64,000 nucleotides of DNA, from the NCBI RefSeq assembly GCF_009707515.1, contig NZ_WLYI01000019.1, positions 1 through 64,000 of the forward strand, read 5' to 3'. The position numbers were made by a program, and so were the translations under genes. The stretch's first letter is position 1; the number at the start of each line of letters is the position of its first letter. Shown here piece by piece: positions 54,844-63,250 of the stretch. Source of the stretch: Pseudomonas karstica. Lineage in GTDB: Bacteria; Pseudomonadota; Gammaproteobacteria; Pseudomonadales; Pseudomonadaceae. The notes beneath the pieces were generated by a model, which saw only the letters and a program-made list of their open reading frames with translations, searched no databases and was not told the origin of the DNA.

Positions 54844-56355
54844 ATGAATAATAAAAACAACCAAAACAGTATTCGCAAAATAGAAACCAACGGGGTCGAA
54901 CAGATCCCGGAGCATGAACGCACGGCCAGGCCGAAAGATCTGTTCCGGCTGATTTTCGGCGGCGCCAATACCTTTGCCACGGCGGTACTGGGCAGCTTTC
55001 CCGTGTTGTTTGGCTTGTCGTTCCAGGCCGGCGTTTGGGCGATTGTGCTGGGTGTGGTGGTGGGCGCGCTGATCCTGGCCCCCATGGGCCTGTTCGGGCC
55101 GCTCAATGGCACCAATAACGCCGTGTCTTCGGGTGCGCACTTCGGGGTGCACGGGCGGATCATTGGCTCGTTTCTGTCGCTGCTGACGGCGATTGCCTTC
55201 TTCTCGCTGTCAGTGTGGAGTTCAGGGGATGCGCTGGTGGGCGGGGCGAAACGGCTGGTGGGCTTGCCAGAAACCGACCTGACCCTGGGCCTGGCCTATG
55301 GCATGTTCGCCATCCTGGTACTGACCGTATGCATTTACGGCTTTCGCTTCATGCTGTGGGTCAACCGCATTGCGGTGTGGGCGGCGAGCCTGCTGTTCCT
55401 GCTGGGAATATTCGCCTTCGCGCCCGCCTTCGATAGCCACTTCGCCGGCACCGTTGCCCTGGGCCAGACGGGCTTCTGGGCGGCCTTTATCGGCGCCGCG
55501 CTGGTGGCCATGAGCAACCCGATTTCCTTCGGTGCGTTTCTCGGAGACTGGTCGCGCTACATTCCACGAGAAACCCCGAAGGGCCGGATCATGTTGGCGG
55601 TGGTAGCCGCGCAGATCGCCACCCTGATTCCGTTCCTGTTCGGCCTCGCCACCGCGACCATCGTGGCGATCAACGCACCGGACTACATCGCCGCCAATAA
55701 CTATGTCGGCGGCCTGCTGGCGGTAGCGCCGAGCTGGTTCTTCCTGCCGGTATGCCTGATCGCAGTGATCGGCGGCATGTCCACCGGCACCACCTCGCTG
55801 TATGGCACGGGCCTGGACATGTCCAGCGTCTTCCCACGGTTGTTGTCGAGGGTCAAGGCGACACTGCTGATCGGCGTGATGTCGATTGCCTTCATCTTTA
55901 TCGGACGTTTCGCCGCCAACCTGGTGCAAAGCGTGTCGACCTTCGCCGTGCTGATCATCACCTGCACCACACCGTGGATGGTGATGATGATCATCGGTTT
56001 GATCGTACGCCGAGGCTATTACTGCCCGGACGACCTGCAAGTCTTCACCCGTGGCGAAACCGGCGGCCGCTACTGGTTCAGCCATGGCTGGAACTGGCGC
56101 GGCCTGGGGGCCTGGATCCCGAGTGCGCTGGTGGGCCTGTGCTTCGTCAACCTGCCAGGGCAGTTCGTAGGGCCATTGGGTAACCTAGCCGATGGCATCG
56201 ACATCAGCCTGCCAGTGACCCTTGGCCTCGCCTCGGTGGTGTACCTGACCCTGCTGCGCCTGTTCCCGGAACCGGCGTCGGTCTATGGGCCGAACGATCC
56301 CCGCAGCAAACGCACGGATGTGCTCGACAAACCGGCGATGCAACAAGCCGCCTGA
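54844..56355 (+). CDS. NCS1-family (cytosine/purine permease-like) transporter
   Basis: A 503-residue inner-membrane permease with about 12 helices. NCS1 features are the N-terminal RPKDLFRLIFGGANTFATAVLG segment, the GTNNAVSSGAHFGVHGRIIG loop and SNPISFGAFLGDWSRYIPRE. Encoded in the gbuA operon, so it probably imports a guanidino compound or a product rather than cytosine. 21 nt after the NTF2-like gene. Confidence 0.88.
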   Translation: MNNKNNQNSIRKIETNGVEQIPEHERTARPKDLFRLIFGGANTFATAVLGSFPVLFGLSFQAGVWAIVLGVVVGALILAPMGLFGPLNGTNNAVSSGAHFGVHGRIIGSFLSLLTAIAFFSLSVWSSGDALVGGAKRLVGLPETDLTLGLAYGMFAILVLTVCIYGFRFMLWVNRIAVWAASLLFLLGIFAFAPAFDSHFAGTVALGQTGFWAAFIGAALVAMSNPISFGAFLGDWSRYIPRETPKGRIMLAVVAAQIATLIPFLFGLATATIVAINAPDYIAANNYVGGLLAVAPSWFFLPVCLIAVIGGMSTGTTSLYGTGLDMSSVFPRLLSRVKATLLIGVMSIAFIFIGRFAANLVQSVSTFAVLIITCTTPWMVMMIIGLIVRRGYYCPDDLQVFTRGETGGRYWFSHGWNWRGLGAWIPSALVGLCFVNLPGQFVGPLGNLADGIDISLPVTLGLASVVYLTLLRLFPEPASVYGPNDPRSKRTDVLDKPAMQQAA

Positions 56356-56390
56356 TAGCCCATAAAAAAGATAATCGGAGACTCGCCGTC

Positions 56391-57773
56391 ATGGCTTTAG
56401 ATTTATTCGTCGTCCTCATCTACGCCGCCGGCATGCTGGTGCTCGGCTATTACGGCATGCGCCGGGCCAAGACCCACGAAGACTACCTGGTGGCCGGCCG
56501 CAACCTGGGCCCGACACTGTACATGGGCACCATGGCCGCCACGGTGCTGGGCGGTGCGTCCACCGTTGGCACCGTGCGCCTGGGCTATGTCCACGGCATT
56601 TCCGGCTTCTGGCTGTGTGCCGCATTGGGTGCGGGGATCATTGCGCTGAATCTGTTTTTGGCCAAACCGCTGCTCAAGCTGAAAATTTTCACCGTGACCC
56701 AGGTGCTGGAAAAACGCTATAACCCCATGGCCCGCCAAGCCAGCGCGGTGATCATGCTGGCCTACGCATTGATGATCGGCGTGACCTCGGTCCTGGCCAT
56801 CGGCACCGTGCTGCAAGTGCTGTTCGACCTGCCGTTCTGGCTTTCAGTATTGATGGGCGGCGGCGTGGTCGTGGTCTATTCAACCATTGGCGGCATGTGG
56901 TCACTGACCCTGACCGACATCGTGCAATTCGTGATCAAGACCGTCGGCCTGATGTTTGTCCTGCTGCCGATCTGCCTGTACCGCGTCGGCGGCTGGGATG
57001 AACTGGTGGCCAAGCTACCCGCGTCGAGCTTCAATTTCACGGAAATTGGCTGGGACACCATCCTCACCTACTTCATGATCTACTTCTTCGGCATCTTGAT
57101 CGGCCAGGATATCTGGCAACGGGTGTTCACCGTCCGTAACGAAAAGGTCGCCAGGTACGCCGGTACCTTCGCCGGTTTCTACTGCATCCTCTACGGCCTG
57201 GCCTGTGCGCTGATCGGCATGGCCGCCCACGTACTGATCCCGGACCTGGACAACGTCAATAACGCCTTCGCCGCGATCGTCAAAGTATCGTTGCCTGACG
57301 GGATTCGTGGCCTGGTAATTGCCGCAGCACTTGCCGCGATGATGTCCACCGCCAGCGCCGGCCTGCTCGCTGCGTCCACCGTCTTGACCGAAGACCTGCT
57401 GCCACGCCTGCGCGCAGGTAAACAGTCAAGCCTGAGAGTCAACCGCCTGTTCACCCTGCTGACCGGCATCGCCGTACTGGGCATCGCCCTGCTGGTAAAC
57501 GATGTGATCAGTGCGCTTACCCTGGCTTACAACCTGTTGGTGGGCGGCATGCTGATCCCGCTGATCGGGGCGATCTACTGGAAACGGGCCACCACCTCGG
57601 GCGCGATCACTTCCATGACCCTGGGGTTTGTCACTGCGCTGGTGTTCATGATCAAGGACGGACTGGACGCCAACACGCCAATCTATTACAGCCTTGGTGT
57701 GGGCCTACTGAGTTTTGTACTGGTGAGCTTGCTATCCCGTCGGCCTGAGACAGCGGCGGTTCGCTCAATCTGA
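56391..57773 (+). CDS. Sodium:solute symporter (SSS family)
   Basis: A 460-residue SSS/SLC5-type permease with about 13 helices. Family segments: GYYGMRRAKTHEDYLVAGRN, GGASTVGTVRLGYVHGISGF and the signature-like AAALAAMMSTASAGLLAAST (sodium-site helix 8). It is the last gene of the gbu operon, 35 nt after the NCS1 permease, and is followed by a strong terminator. Two unrelated permeases in one operon suggest that two substrates, or uptake and release, are involved. Confidence 0.9.
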   Translation: MALDLFVVLIYAAGMLVLGYYGMRRAKTHEDYLVAGRNLGPTLYMGTMAATVLGGASTVGTVRLGYVHGISGFWLCAALGAGIIALNLFLAKPLLKLKIFTVTQVLEKRYNPMARQASAVIMLAYALMIGVTSVLAIGTVLQVLFDLPFWLSVLMGGGVVVVYSTIGGMWSLTLTDIVQFVIKTVGLMFVLLPICLYRVGGWDELVAKLPASSFNFTEIGWDTILTYFMIYFFGILIGQDIWQRVFTVRNEKVARYAGTFAGFYCILYGLACALIGMAAHVLIPDLDNVNNAFAAIVKVSLPDGIRGLVIAAALAAMMSTASAGLLAASTVLTEDLLPRLRAGKQSSLRVNRLFTLLTGIAVLGIALLVNDVISALTLAYNLLVGGMLIPLIGAIYWKRATTSGAITSMTLGFVTALVFMIKDGLDANTPIYYSLGVGLLSFVLVSLLSRRPETAAVRSI

Positions 57774-57813
57774 AAGAGTTTCAGGGTGAGGGTTTGCCTC
57801 AGTTTCTTCAACG

Positions 57814-57846
57814 GGTGCGACGTCGGTTGTCGCACCTGTTTTTTTC
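57814..57846 (+). terminator. Intrinsic terminator of the gbu operon
   Basis: GGTGCGAC, 7-nt loop, GTCGCACC, then TGTTTTTTTC. Confidence 0.92.
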
Positions 57847-57855
57847 TTGGCTGGC

Positions 57856-58242
57856 CTAGTGCTCGGCCCTTACAAATAAATCGTCGCATTCCCCACAAGC
57901 AAAATATTGCTCCAGCACCGGGCACTCAATCACTCCGGTGGCTCCCGCCCTCACCTGCCACGTGCACGCCTGCCCCTGATATTTCAACGTACCTTCAAGG
58001 TAACAAGGCGCCCACTCGTAGTGATCATGCAACGCACGGCTATCAATAGTTGCAGCACGTTGGAAAAAATCCCGTACATGGTTCTGATCAAGAGGAACGT
58101 CTGAAGGGCGGCAGCTTTGAGGTTCCTGGGATTGGAAGCGGGAGATGACGATGTCTTCTACGTTTTTCATGTACGTAGTGTGCGAATGCGAGCACCCAGT
58201 GAGCAGAATCAACAGGCCCAGTGGCCAAAGCCTGAAATTCAT
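57856..58242 (-). CDS. Small cysteine-containing lipoprotein, function unknown
   Basis: A 128-residue protein with a signal peptide and lipobox LLTGC, so a predicted lipoprotein. The mature part has six or more further cysteines (QSCRPSD, EWAPCYLEG, ACTWQV, IECPVL, YFACGECDD), including a C-x2-C near the end that could bind metal or form disulfides. I recognise no family. ATG at 58242 is chosen; a GTG lies 6 nt upstream. Divergent from nothing clear; convergent with the gbu operon. Confidence 0.7.
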   Translation of the reverse strand: MNFRLWPLGLLILLTGCSHSHTTYMKNVEDIVISRFQSQEPQSCRPSDVPLDQNHVRDFFQRAATIDSRALHDHYEWAPCYLEGTLKYQGQACTWQVRAGATGVIECPVLEQYFACGECDDLFVRAEH

Positions 58243-58385
58243 TTGCACACCGCACTACTGGATTCTTCAAGGAAGTTTTTTGCTTGCAGACGCGCCCTTA
58301 AGGGACAGGGATTGCCCCTACCTCAAGAATCACCCGACAGCGCTCGCACGATTAACCCAACCTTCGCGTGAGCGCTTTTCAGGAC

Positions 58386-58508
58386 TTACCTTCGACGCGG
58401 CCGACGTTGCTCATCATCGGTGCGGATAGGCACCGGTTGCAGTGGTGGCTCGATCAAGCCGAGTGCGACGCCGAGGTCGTGCAGCCAGTTTTGCAGTTTC
58501 TCTTTCAT
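58386..58508 (-). CDS. PA1414-family small protein, 40 residues
   Basis: A short gene with a strong AAGGGGG Shine-Dalgarno before ATG at 58508. The product begins MKEKLQNWLHDLGVALGLIE, continues PPLQPVPIRTDD and ends in an Arg-rich tail (EQRRPRRR). It matches the small PA1414-type protein I recall from P. aeruginosa, which lies in the same neighbourhood (near gbuA and a LysR gene) and is strongly expressed under low oxygen there. Amphipathic helix plus basic tail suggest membrane or RNA association; unproven. Confidence 0.75.
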   Translation of the reverse strand: MKEKLQNWLHDLGVALGLIEPPLQPVPIRTDDEQRRPRRR

Positions 58509-58647
58509 GGTGCCCCCTTTGAGGGTAGTGCCGAGCGGCTGGAATTCTATGGCCGTCTCCTACAGATAATAGCTCTAAGTCTTACGTAATGCTTGCCCGA
58601 AACAACAACGAACTATTACTGAATGGATCAAAATCCTGGCGGATCGT

Positions 58648-59541
58648 TCAAGCAATCGCCCGGGTATCGTGAACTCGCTCCGCCGTGCCCGCTTGTTGCA
58701 GGTCAATCCATGCATTGAGGTTAGCGCCGAGCATACCCTTGCGCCACATCAGCCAGGTGGTGGCGCAGGCAAAAGGCTCCGCCAGCGGATGAACAGACAC
58801 GCTGTCCTTGCCGGGCAGGCTGTCGAGCATCGATTCAGACATCAACGCCACCCCGGAACCGGCGATCACGCAGGCCAGCATGCCCTGGTAAGACTCAATC
58901 TCGATGGCCCGCCCCATGGCTACTCGGTCGTGGGAAAACCAGGCCTCCAGCCGCGCACGGTAGGAACAGCTGCGACGAAAGGTAAACACTGAGCGCCCGG
59001 CAACGTCTTGGGGGCCATGCACGGGTGGGTGGTCTGCCTCACAAATCAGCAGCAAGCGCTCTTCACACAGGGGCACGCCATCCAGGGTCGCCAAAGCCAG
59101 TGGCCCGTCCACCAGCGCTGCGTCCAGGCGCCCGGAGATCAGCCCCTCCAGCAATTCGCCACTGGGCGCCGATTGCACCTGCAGGTTCACCATCGGATAA
59201 GCCTTGTGGTAGCGAGCCAACAACTTCGGCAAATGAATCGCCGCCGTGCTGTACATGCTGCCCAGGACAAAATCCCCGGCCGGCTGCCCACCCTGCACGG
59301 CACCATGGGCCTCGTCGTGCAAGGCCAGTAGCCGTGCGCTGTAATCGAGCAAGACTTTGCCGGCCGGGGACAATTGCAAGCGCTGGCGCTCACGGACGAA
59401 CAACTCGACACCCAGTTGTTCTTCCATTTGCTTGAGCCGGGTCGACAAGTTTGACGGCACCCGATGCAGGCGTTCAGCAGCGCGGGTGATGGAGCCTTCC
59501 TCGGCCACTGCCTGGAAGATCCGCAATTGACTGAACTCCAT
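58648..59541 (-). CDS. LysR-family transcriptional regulator
   Basis: A 297-residue LysR regulator: winged helix (MEFSQLRIFQAVAEEGSITR, LHRVPSNLSTRLKQMEEQLG) and a substrate-binding domain (about 88-290). It is divergent from a YbfB-family MFS gene with a 103-bp AT-containing intergenic region, so it probably controls that exporter. ATG at 59541 has GGAG and AAGG upstream; a TTG 12 nt earlier is less likely. The Cys in FRRSCSYRARLE is in the ligand domain. Confidence 0.9.
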   Translation of the reverse strand: MEFSQLRIFQAVAEEGSITRAAERLHRVPSNLSTRLKQMEEQLGVELFVRERQRLQLSPAGKVLLDYSARLLALHDEAHGAVQGGQPAGDFVLGSMYSTAAIHLPKLLARYHKAYPMVNLQVQSAPSGELLEGLISGRLDAALVDGPLALATLDGVPLCEERLLLICEADHPPVHGPQDVAGRSVFTFRRSCSYRARLEAWFSHDRVAMGRAIEIESYQGMLACVIAGSGVALMSESMLDSLPGKDSVSVHPLAEPFACATTWLMWRKGMLGANLNAWIDLQQAGTAERVHDTRAIA

Positions 59542-59644
59542 ACCTTTCTCCAAAACAGAACAAGTTACTCACTATTATTCATTTTTAAAGAAAGTCAATC
59601 CATCCTAGCCTAACGGTCACTCGCTACTCGCAGGAAAATTGTCC

Positions 59645-60811
59645 ATGTCACCGCTGATCCGCTTACTCGCCAGCTTTATTGCCTTGATGATGGCGATGGG
59701 CATTGGCCGCTTCGCCCTTACCCCACAAATGCCCCATCTTCTCAGTGAAGGACAGATCGACTTGACCGGCGCCGGCCTGATCGCGGCGGCCAATTACCTG
59801 GGCTATTTCGTCGGGGCAGTGGATTCGATGTTTGCCCGCAGCCATCACCATGTACGTGGGCGACTGCTCGGGGGGTTGTGGCTGTGTGTGCTACTGACCC
59901 TGGCTTCGTTCTGGGCCAATGGATTTTGGTCGCACCTGTTGCTGCGCTTTGGCACTGGCGTCGCCAGTGCCTGGGTATTGGTGATGATCACCAGCTTGAG
60001 CCAACCACTGGCCATTGCCGCCGGCCGCCCGCGGTTGGGTGCGCTGGTATTTGCCGGACCGGGACTGGGGATTTTATTGACCGGGCTACTGGCCCTGGGC
60101 TCCAACGTACTGGGGCAAGACTCCGCAACCTTGTGGCTGGTATATGGGGTGGTCGCGTTGATGATGCTATTGGCGATCCTGCCGTTTCTGCCGCAGCCGA
60201 TCCCCAGCAACGTTCCGCCAGCTACAACCCGCGGCGGTACTAATGGCAGCATCACGCACCTGTGTTGGATCTACGTCCTGTATGGCCTGGGCTACATCAT
60301 TCCAGCAACCTTTCTGTCGCAGATGGCCAGCACACAGTTCAAGGGTGCCTGGCAGGCCGATCTGTTCTGGCCGTGTTTTGGCCTGGCCGCTGCAGTCGGT
60401 GTATGGCTGGTAAGCCTGCGTCGCAAGAACCCCAGCACCACGGGCTACTGGTTGATGGCGACATTATGGCTGCAAGCGGCCGGTGTCTTCGCCTGCCTGC
60501 TGGGGAATGGTTGGGGCTTGGCGCTGGGTGTCTTGTTATGTGGAACGCCATTTTTGGCCTGCATGCTGTTGGTGATGCAGCGTTTACGCGAAGTCGCGCC
60601 CCATGACTACCAACGCAATACAGGATTGCTGACCGCCAGTTTTGCAGTGGGTCAACTGAGCGGTCCGCTGATGGCATCGGTGAGCAACCATCTCAGCGCA
60701 AGCCTGCACCCCGCATTGGTGCTGGCGGGCAGCGGCCTGGTATTGGCGGGCGGCCTGTTATTGCGCCGTGCCCGCACTCCCACAGCGTGCTGCTCGCCCG
60801 TCAGCCAGTAG
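59645..60811 (+). CDS. YbfB/YjiJ-family MFS transporter
   Basis: A 388-residue MFS protein with 12 helices of the YbfB/YjiJ group. The N-terminus IRLLASFIALMMAMGIGRFALTPQMPHLL and the LTGAGLIAAANYLGYFVGA segment are typical. Substrate unknown. An in-frame TTG at 59639 is the alternative start. AGGA lies upstream. Divergent from the LysR gene at 58648. The C-terminus is short and Cys/Pro-containing (TPTACCSPVSQ). Confidence 0.88.
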   Translation: MSPLIRLLASFIALMMAMGIGRFALTPQMPHLLSEGQIDLTGAGLIAAANYLGYFVGAVDSMFARSHHHVRGRLLGGLWLCVLLTLASFWANGFWSHLLLRFGTGVASAWVLVMITSLSQPLAIAAGRPRLGALVFAGPGLGILLTGLLALGSNVLGQDSATLWLVYGVVALMMLLAILPFLPQPIPSNVPPATTRGGTNGSITHLCWIYVLYGLGYIIPATFLSQMASTQFKGAWQADLFWPCFGLAAAVGVWLVSLRRKNPSTTGYWLMATLWLQAAGVFACLLGNGWGLALGVLLCGTPFLACMLLVMQRLREVAPHDYQRNTGLLTASFAVGQLSGPLMASVSNHLSASLHPALVLAGSGLVLAGGLLLRRARTPTACCSPVSQ

Positions 60812-60888
60812 CCAGAGTGCCGACAGGCGTACATGCCCACAGCACGCCAGGATCAGGAAACTGGCCGCGAGTGATCAGTAAATCACGC

Positions 60889-61725
60889 TCAACTCAGTTC
60901 AATGCGATCGGCATGGATCACGATTTGACCCTGTTTATAGAGCGCACCAATGGCCTTCTTGAAGTTGCCTTTGCTGACGCCAAACAAACTGCTGATCAAC
61001 GCCGGATCACTCTTGTCGCTGACCGGCAGGGTGCCGTTATTGTCACGCAACTTGGCCAGGATCTTCGAGTTCAGGCTGGAAGCAGCTTCTTCCCCCACCG
61101 GCTGCAGGCTCAGGCTGATATTGCCGTCGGCGCGGATCTCCTTGATAAAGCCTTTCTCTTCCTTGCCCGGACGCAGGAACTTGAACACTTCGTTCTTGTG
61201 GATCAGCCCCCAATGCTTGTTGTTGATGATTGCCTTGAAGCCCATGTCGGTGGCTTCGGCAACCAGCAGATCAACTTCCTGGCCGACCTTGTAGTTGGCC
61301 GCAGTCTTGTCCAGGTAACGGTCAAGGCGCGCCGTGGCGGTGATACGCTTGGTGTGTTTGTCGAGGTAGACGTGGACCACGCAGTATTCACCGGCAGTCA
61401 TCTGGCGCTTTTCTTCGGAATACGGCAGCAACAGGTCCTTGGGCAGGCCCCAGTCCAGAAATACGCCAATGCTGTTGACTTCAACCACTTTCAGACTGGC
61501 AAATTCACCCACCTGTACTTTTGGTTTTTCGGTGGTGGCAATAAGTTTGTCATCGCTGTCCAGATAAATAAAAACGTTAAGCCAGTCTTCATCTTCACTG
61601 GGAATATCTTTGGGGATATAACGATTGGGCAAAAGGATTTCGCCCTCTTGTTCACCATCCAGGTACAAACCAAAGTTAGTGTGTTTAACCACTTGCAAGC
61701 TGTTGTAGCGTCCGACTAAAGCCAT
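60889..61725 (-). CDS. CvfB/YitL-like S1 RNA-binding protein
   Basis: A 278-residue protein with S1-type beta-barrels and a C-terminal winged helix: KHTNFGLYLDGEQEGEILLP, VNSIGVFLDWGLPKDLLLP, ATDMGFKAIINNKHWGLIH, then SSLFGVSKGNFKKAIGALYK. In Staphylococcus, CvfB influences virulence-factor expression and binds RNA; the role in Pseudomonas is unknown. ATG at 61725 is chosen because GAGGG lies upstream and no Shine-Dalgarno precedes the ATG at 61740. Confidence 0.92.
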   Translation of the reverse strand: MALVGRYNSLQVVKHTNFGLYLDGEQEGEILLPNRYIPKDIPSEDEDWLNVFIYLDSDDKLIATTEKPKVQVGEFASLKVVEVNSIGVFLDWGLPKDLLLPYSEEKRQMTAGEYCVVHVYLDKHTKRITATARLDRYLDKTAANYKVGQEVDLLVAEATDMGFKAIINNKHWGLIHKNEVFKFLRPGKEEKGFIKEIRADGNISLSLQPVGEEAASSLNSKILAKLRDNNGTLPVSDKSDPALISSLFGVSKGNFKKAIGALYKQGQIVIHADRIELS

Positions 61726-62060
61726 TTCCAATACCCTCATTGCGTGGCGGCATTCTACCCGAGTTTGGCCGCCGCGCAGCCCCGGCCCCCGCCATCGCCC
61801 GGAAAAATCATGGGGTGAGTTGGTCTTTTCCCATCATGCCTCCGCTCGTCTGGTCAGCACGACACATTTCGCCAATGACCCAAGCAGCTTTTCTGCCACC
61901 GGTTTCGAGTTAAAACAGCAGGTTAGACGTATATTTCAAACATGAACTTCGGCTTTTCAAAAGAGCGCCACTTATTTCAGAAAGATATTTGCCAAGCAAT
62001 TGTCAAGCTTTTCATGTACGATGCTTGGCCAAGTTAATTTTCTACAGGTTAGTGGCCGCC
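61726..62060. other. Intergenic region before the 59-residue gene
   Basis: 335 bp between divergent genes. GC-rich next to the S1 gene, then AT-rich from about 61900. It contains GCCAAGCA (61991-61998) and its exact complement TGCTTGGC (62022-62029) around a 23-nt loop, plus a TTGTCA (62000-62005) that could be a -35. No other ORF of interest. Confidence 0.5.
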
Positions 62061-62240
62061 ATGCGTGTAAAAGCATCCAACAGCAAAGCAAAGCCAGCTC
62101 CGGCCGTTGAAACCAGCGAATCGATCAACAGCCAGATTGCTGCTTTCCTCAAGTCCGGTGGCGAAATCCAGCAGATTGCCAAAGGTGTGAGCGGCCAGAC
62201 TTTCGGCCCGTCCAAGCAGATCACCCTGGGCAAAAAGTAG
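62061..62240 (+). CDS. Conserved hypothetical protein, 59 residues
   Basis: A small basic protein with a Lys/Ala/Ser-rich N-terminus (MRVKASNSKAKPAPAVET) and a conserved-looking C-terminal half (INSQIAAFLKSGGEIQQIAK, GVSGQTFGPSKQITLGKK). I recall similar short proteins across Pseudomonas but no function. The frame opens upstream at 61989, but ATG at 62061 begins the protein-like part. No strong Shine-Dalgarno (AGGTTAGTGGCCGCC upstream). Confidence 0.75.
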   Translation: MRVKASNSKAKPAPAVETSESINSQIAAFLKSGGEIQQIAKGVSGQTFGPSKQITLGKK

Positions 62241-62459
62241 GCTTGAGCAGCACAGCCTGCGCCTGACACCTGGTCCCTACGCGCTTTGCCTTCCAAGGCG
62301 CGAGGACTAGAGCCCGAAACACCTTCTTATCCCCCAAAATTACGCTAATCGACGAACGGGCCTCATCGCCAGGCTTTCGCCGGTATGCTTGCACACGTCT
62401 AGATCGGCCCTTTGCCTGATATTTCCCGTTCCTGCTCCTCGCTTTCCACGGAGGGAAGC

Positions 62460-63185
62460 ATGCTCAAGTCCTGCATTTTCCTGGCATGCGCCCTGTCGGC
62501 CAGCCCCCTCGCCGAAGCGCAGGTTTTCCAGCGTGAGTTGGGGGACTTTGACCTCAAGCTGGGTACCACCCCCAGCCGCAGCATGGCCCAGGGCCTGGTC
62601 AAGCCCACGTCGCCGGGAAGCGGTTCTTTCCATGGTGGCCTGGACCTGACCCACGACAGCGGCCTGTACTTCGGCCAGTGGTCGCCCAGCATGGGGCTTT
62701 CATCGACCAGCAACCTTGAAATCGACTCCTATATGGGCCTCAAGCGTTCTTTCGACCAGACCCTGGGTTACGAGTTGGGAATGATTCACTACAGCTATCC
62801 GAAGCTGAGCCCCCTCGATAGCCAGGAGCTCTATGGCGGCTTGACCTTGCTGGGCAATCGTTTCGGCGCCGCCTTCAGCAACGACCCGGACCGCCGTAAC
62901 AGCACCTTGTTTGCCGACCTGGGCGGTACTCAGCCCTTTGGTATCGGCCTCAGCATCAAATACACCACCCATCAATTGGGCAGCCCGGTGACGGTGACCG
63001 ATGGTGGCTCGATTTCCAGCTTCAGCGATTGGTCGGTGAGATTCTCCCGGCCTTTCAGGGGCATCGACCTGAACCTGATCTACAGCGACTCCAACCTCAG
63101 TGGCGAGGATTGCTCGGCGTATTCCGGACACAATTCGCAATGTGATGGCCTGTTGACCTTGAAGGCCGAGCGGTCGTTTTATTGA
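62460..63185 (+). CDS. TorF-family putative porin
   Basis: A 241-residue outer-membrane protein with a signal peptide (KSCIFLACALSASPLAEA) and a small beta-barrel of the TorF/Gcw_chp type: alternating patterns such as GGLDLTHDSGLYFGQWSPSM and NLEIDSYMGLKRSF, and a terminal aromatic (RSFY). Function unknown, possibly a porin. ATG at 62460 follows GGAGGG at ideal spacing. A C-x-n-C pair (EDCSAYSGHNSQCDG) near the end may form a disulfide in an extracellular loop. Confidence 0.85.
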   Translation: MLKSCIFLACALSASPLAEAQVFQRELGDFDLKLGTTPSRSMAQGLVKPTSPGSGSFHGGLDLTHDSGLYFGQWSPSMGLSSTSNLEIDSYMGLKRSFDQTLGYELGMIHYSYPKLSPLDSQELYGGLTLLGNRFGAAFSNDPDRRNSTLFADLGGTQPFGIGLSIKYTTHQLGSPVTVTDGGSISSFSDWSVRFSRPFRGIDLNLIYSDSNLSGEDCSAYSGHNSQCDGLLTLKAERSFY

Positions 63186-63250
63186 TGGGCTGAACTGTCA
63201 TCTCCGTGACGGGTTCAAATGATCGACCCCATCTGCGCAAGGACTCGCCC

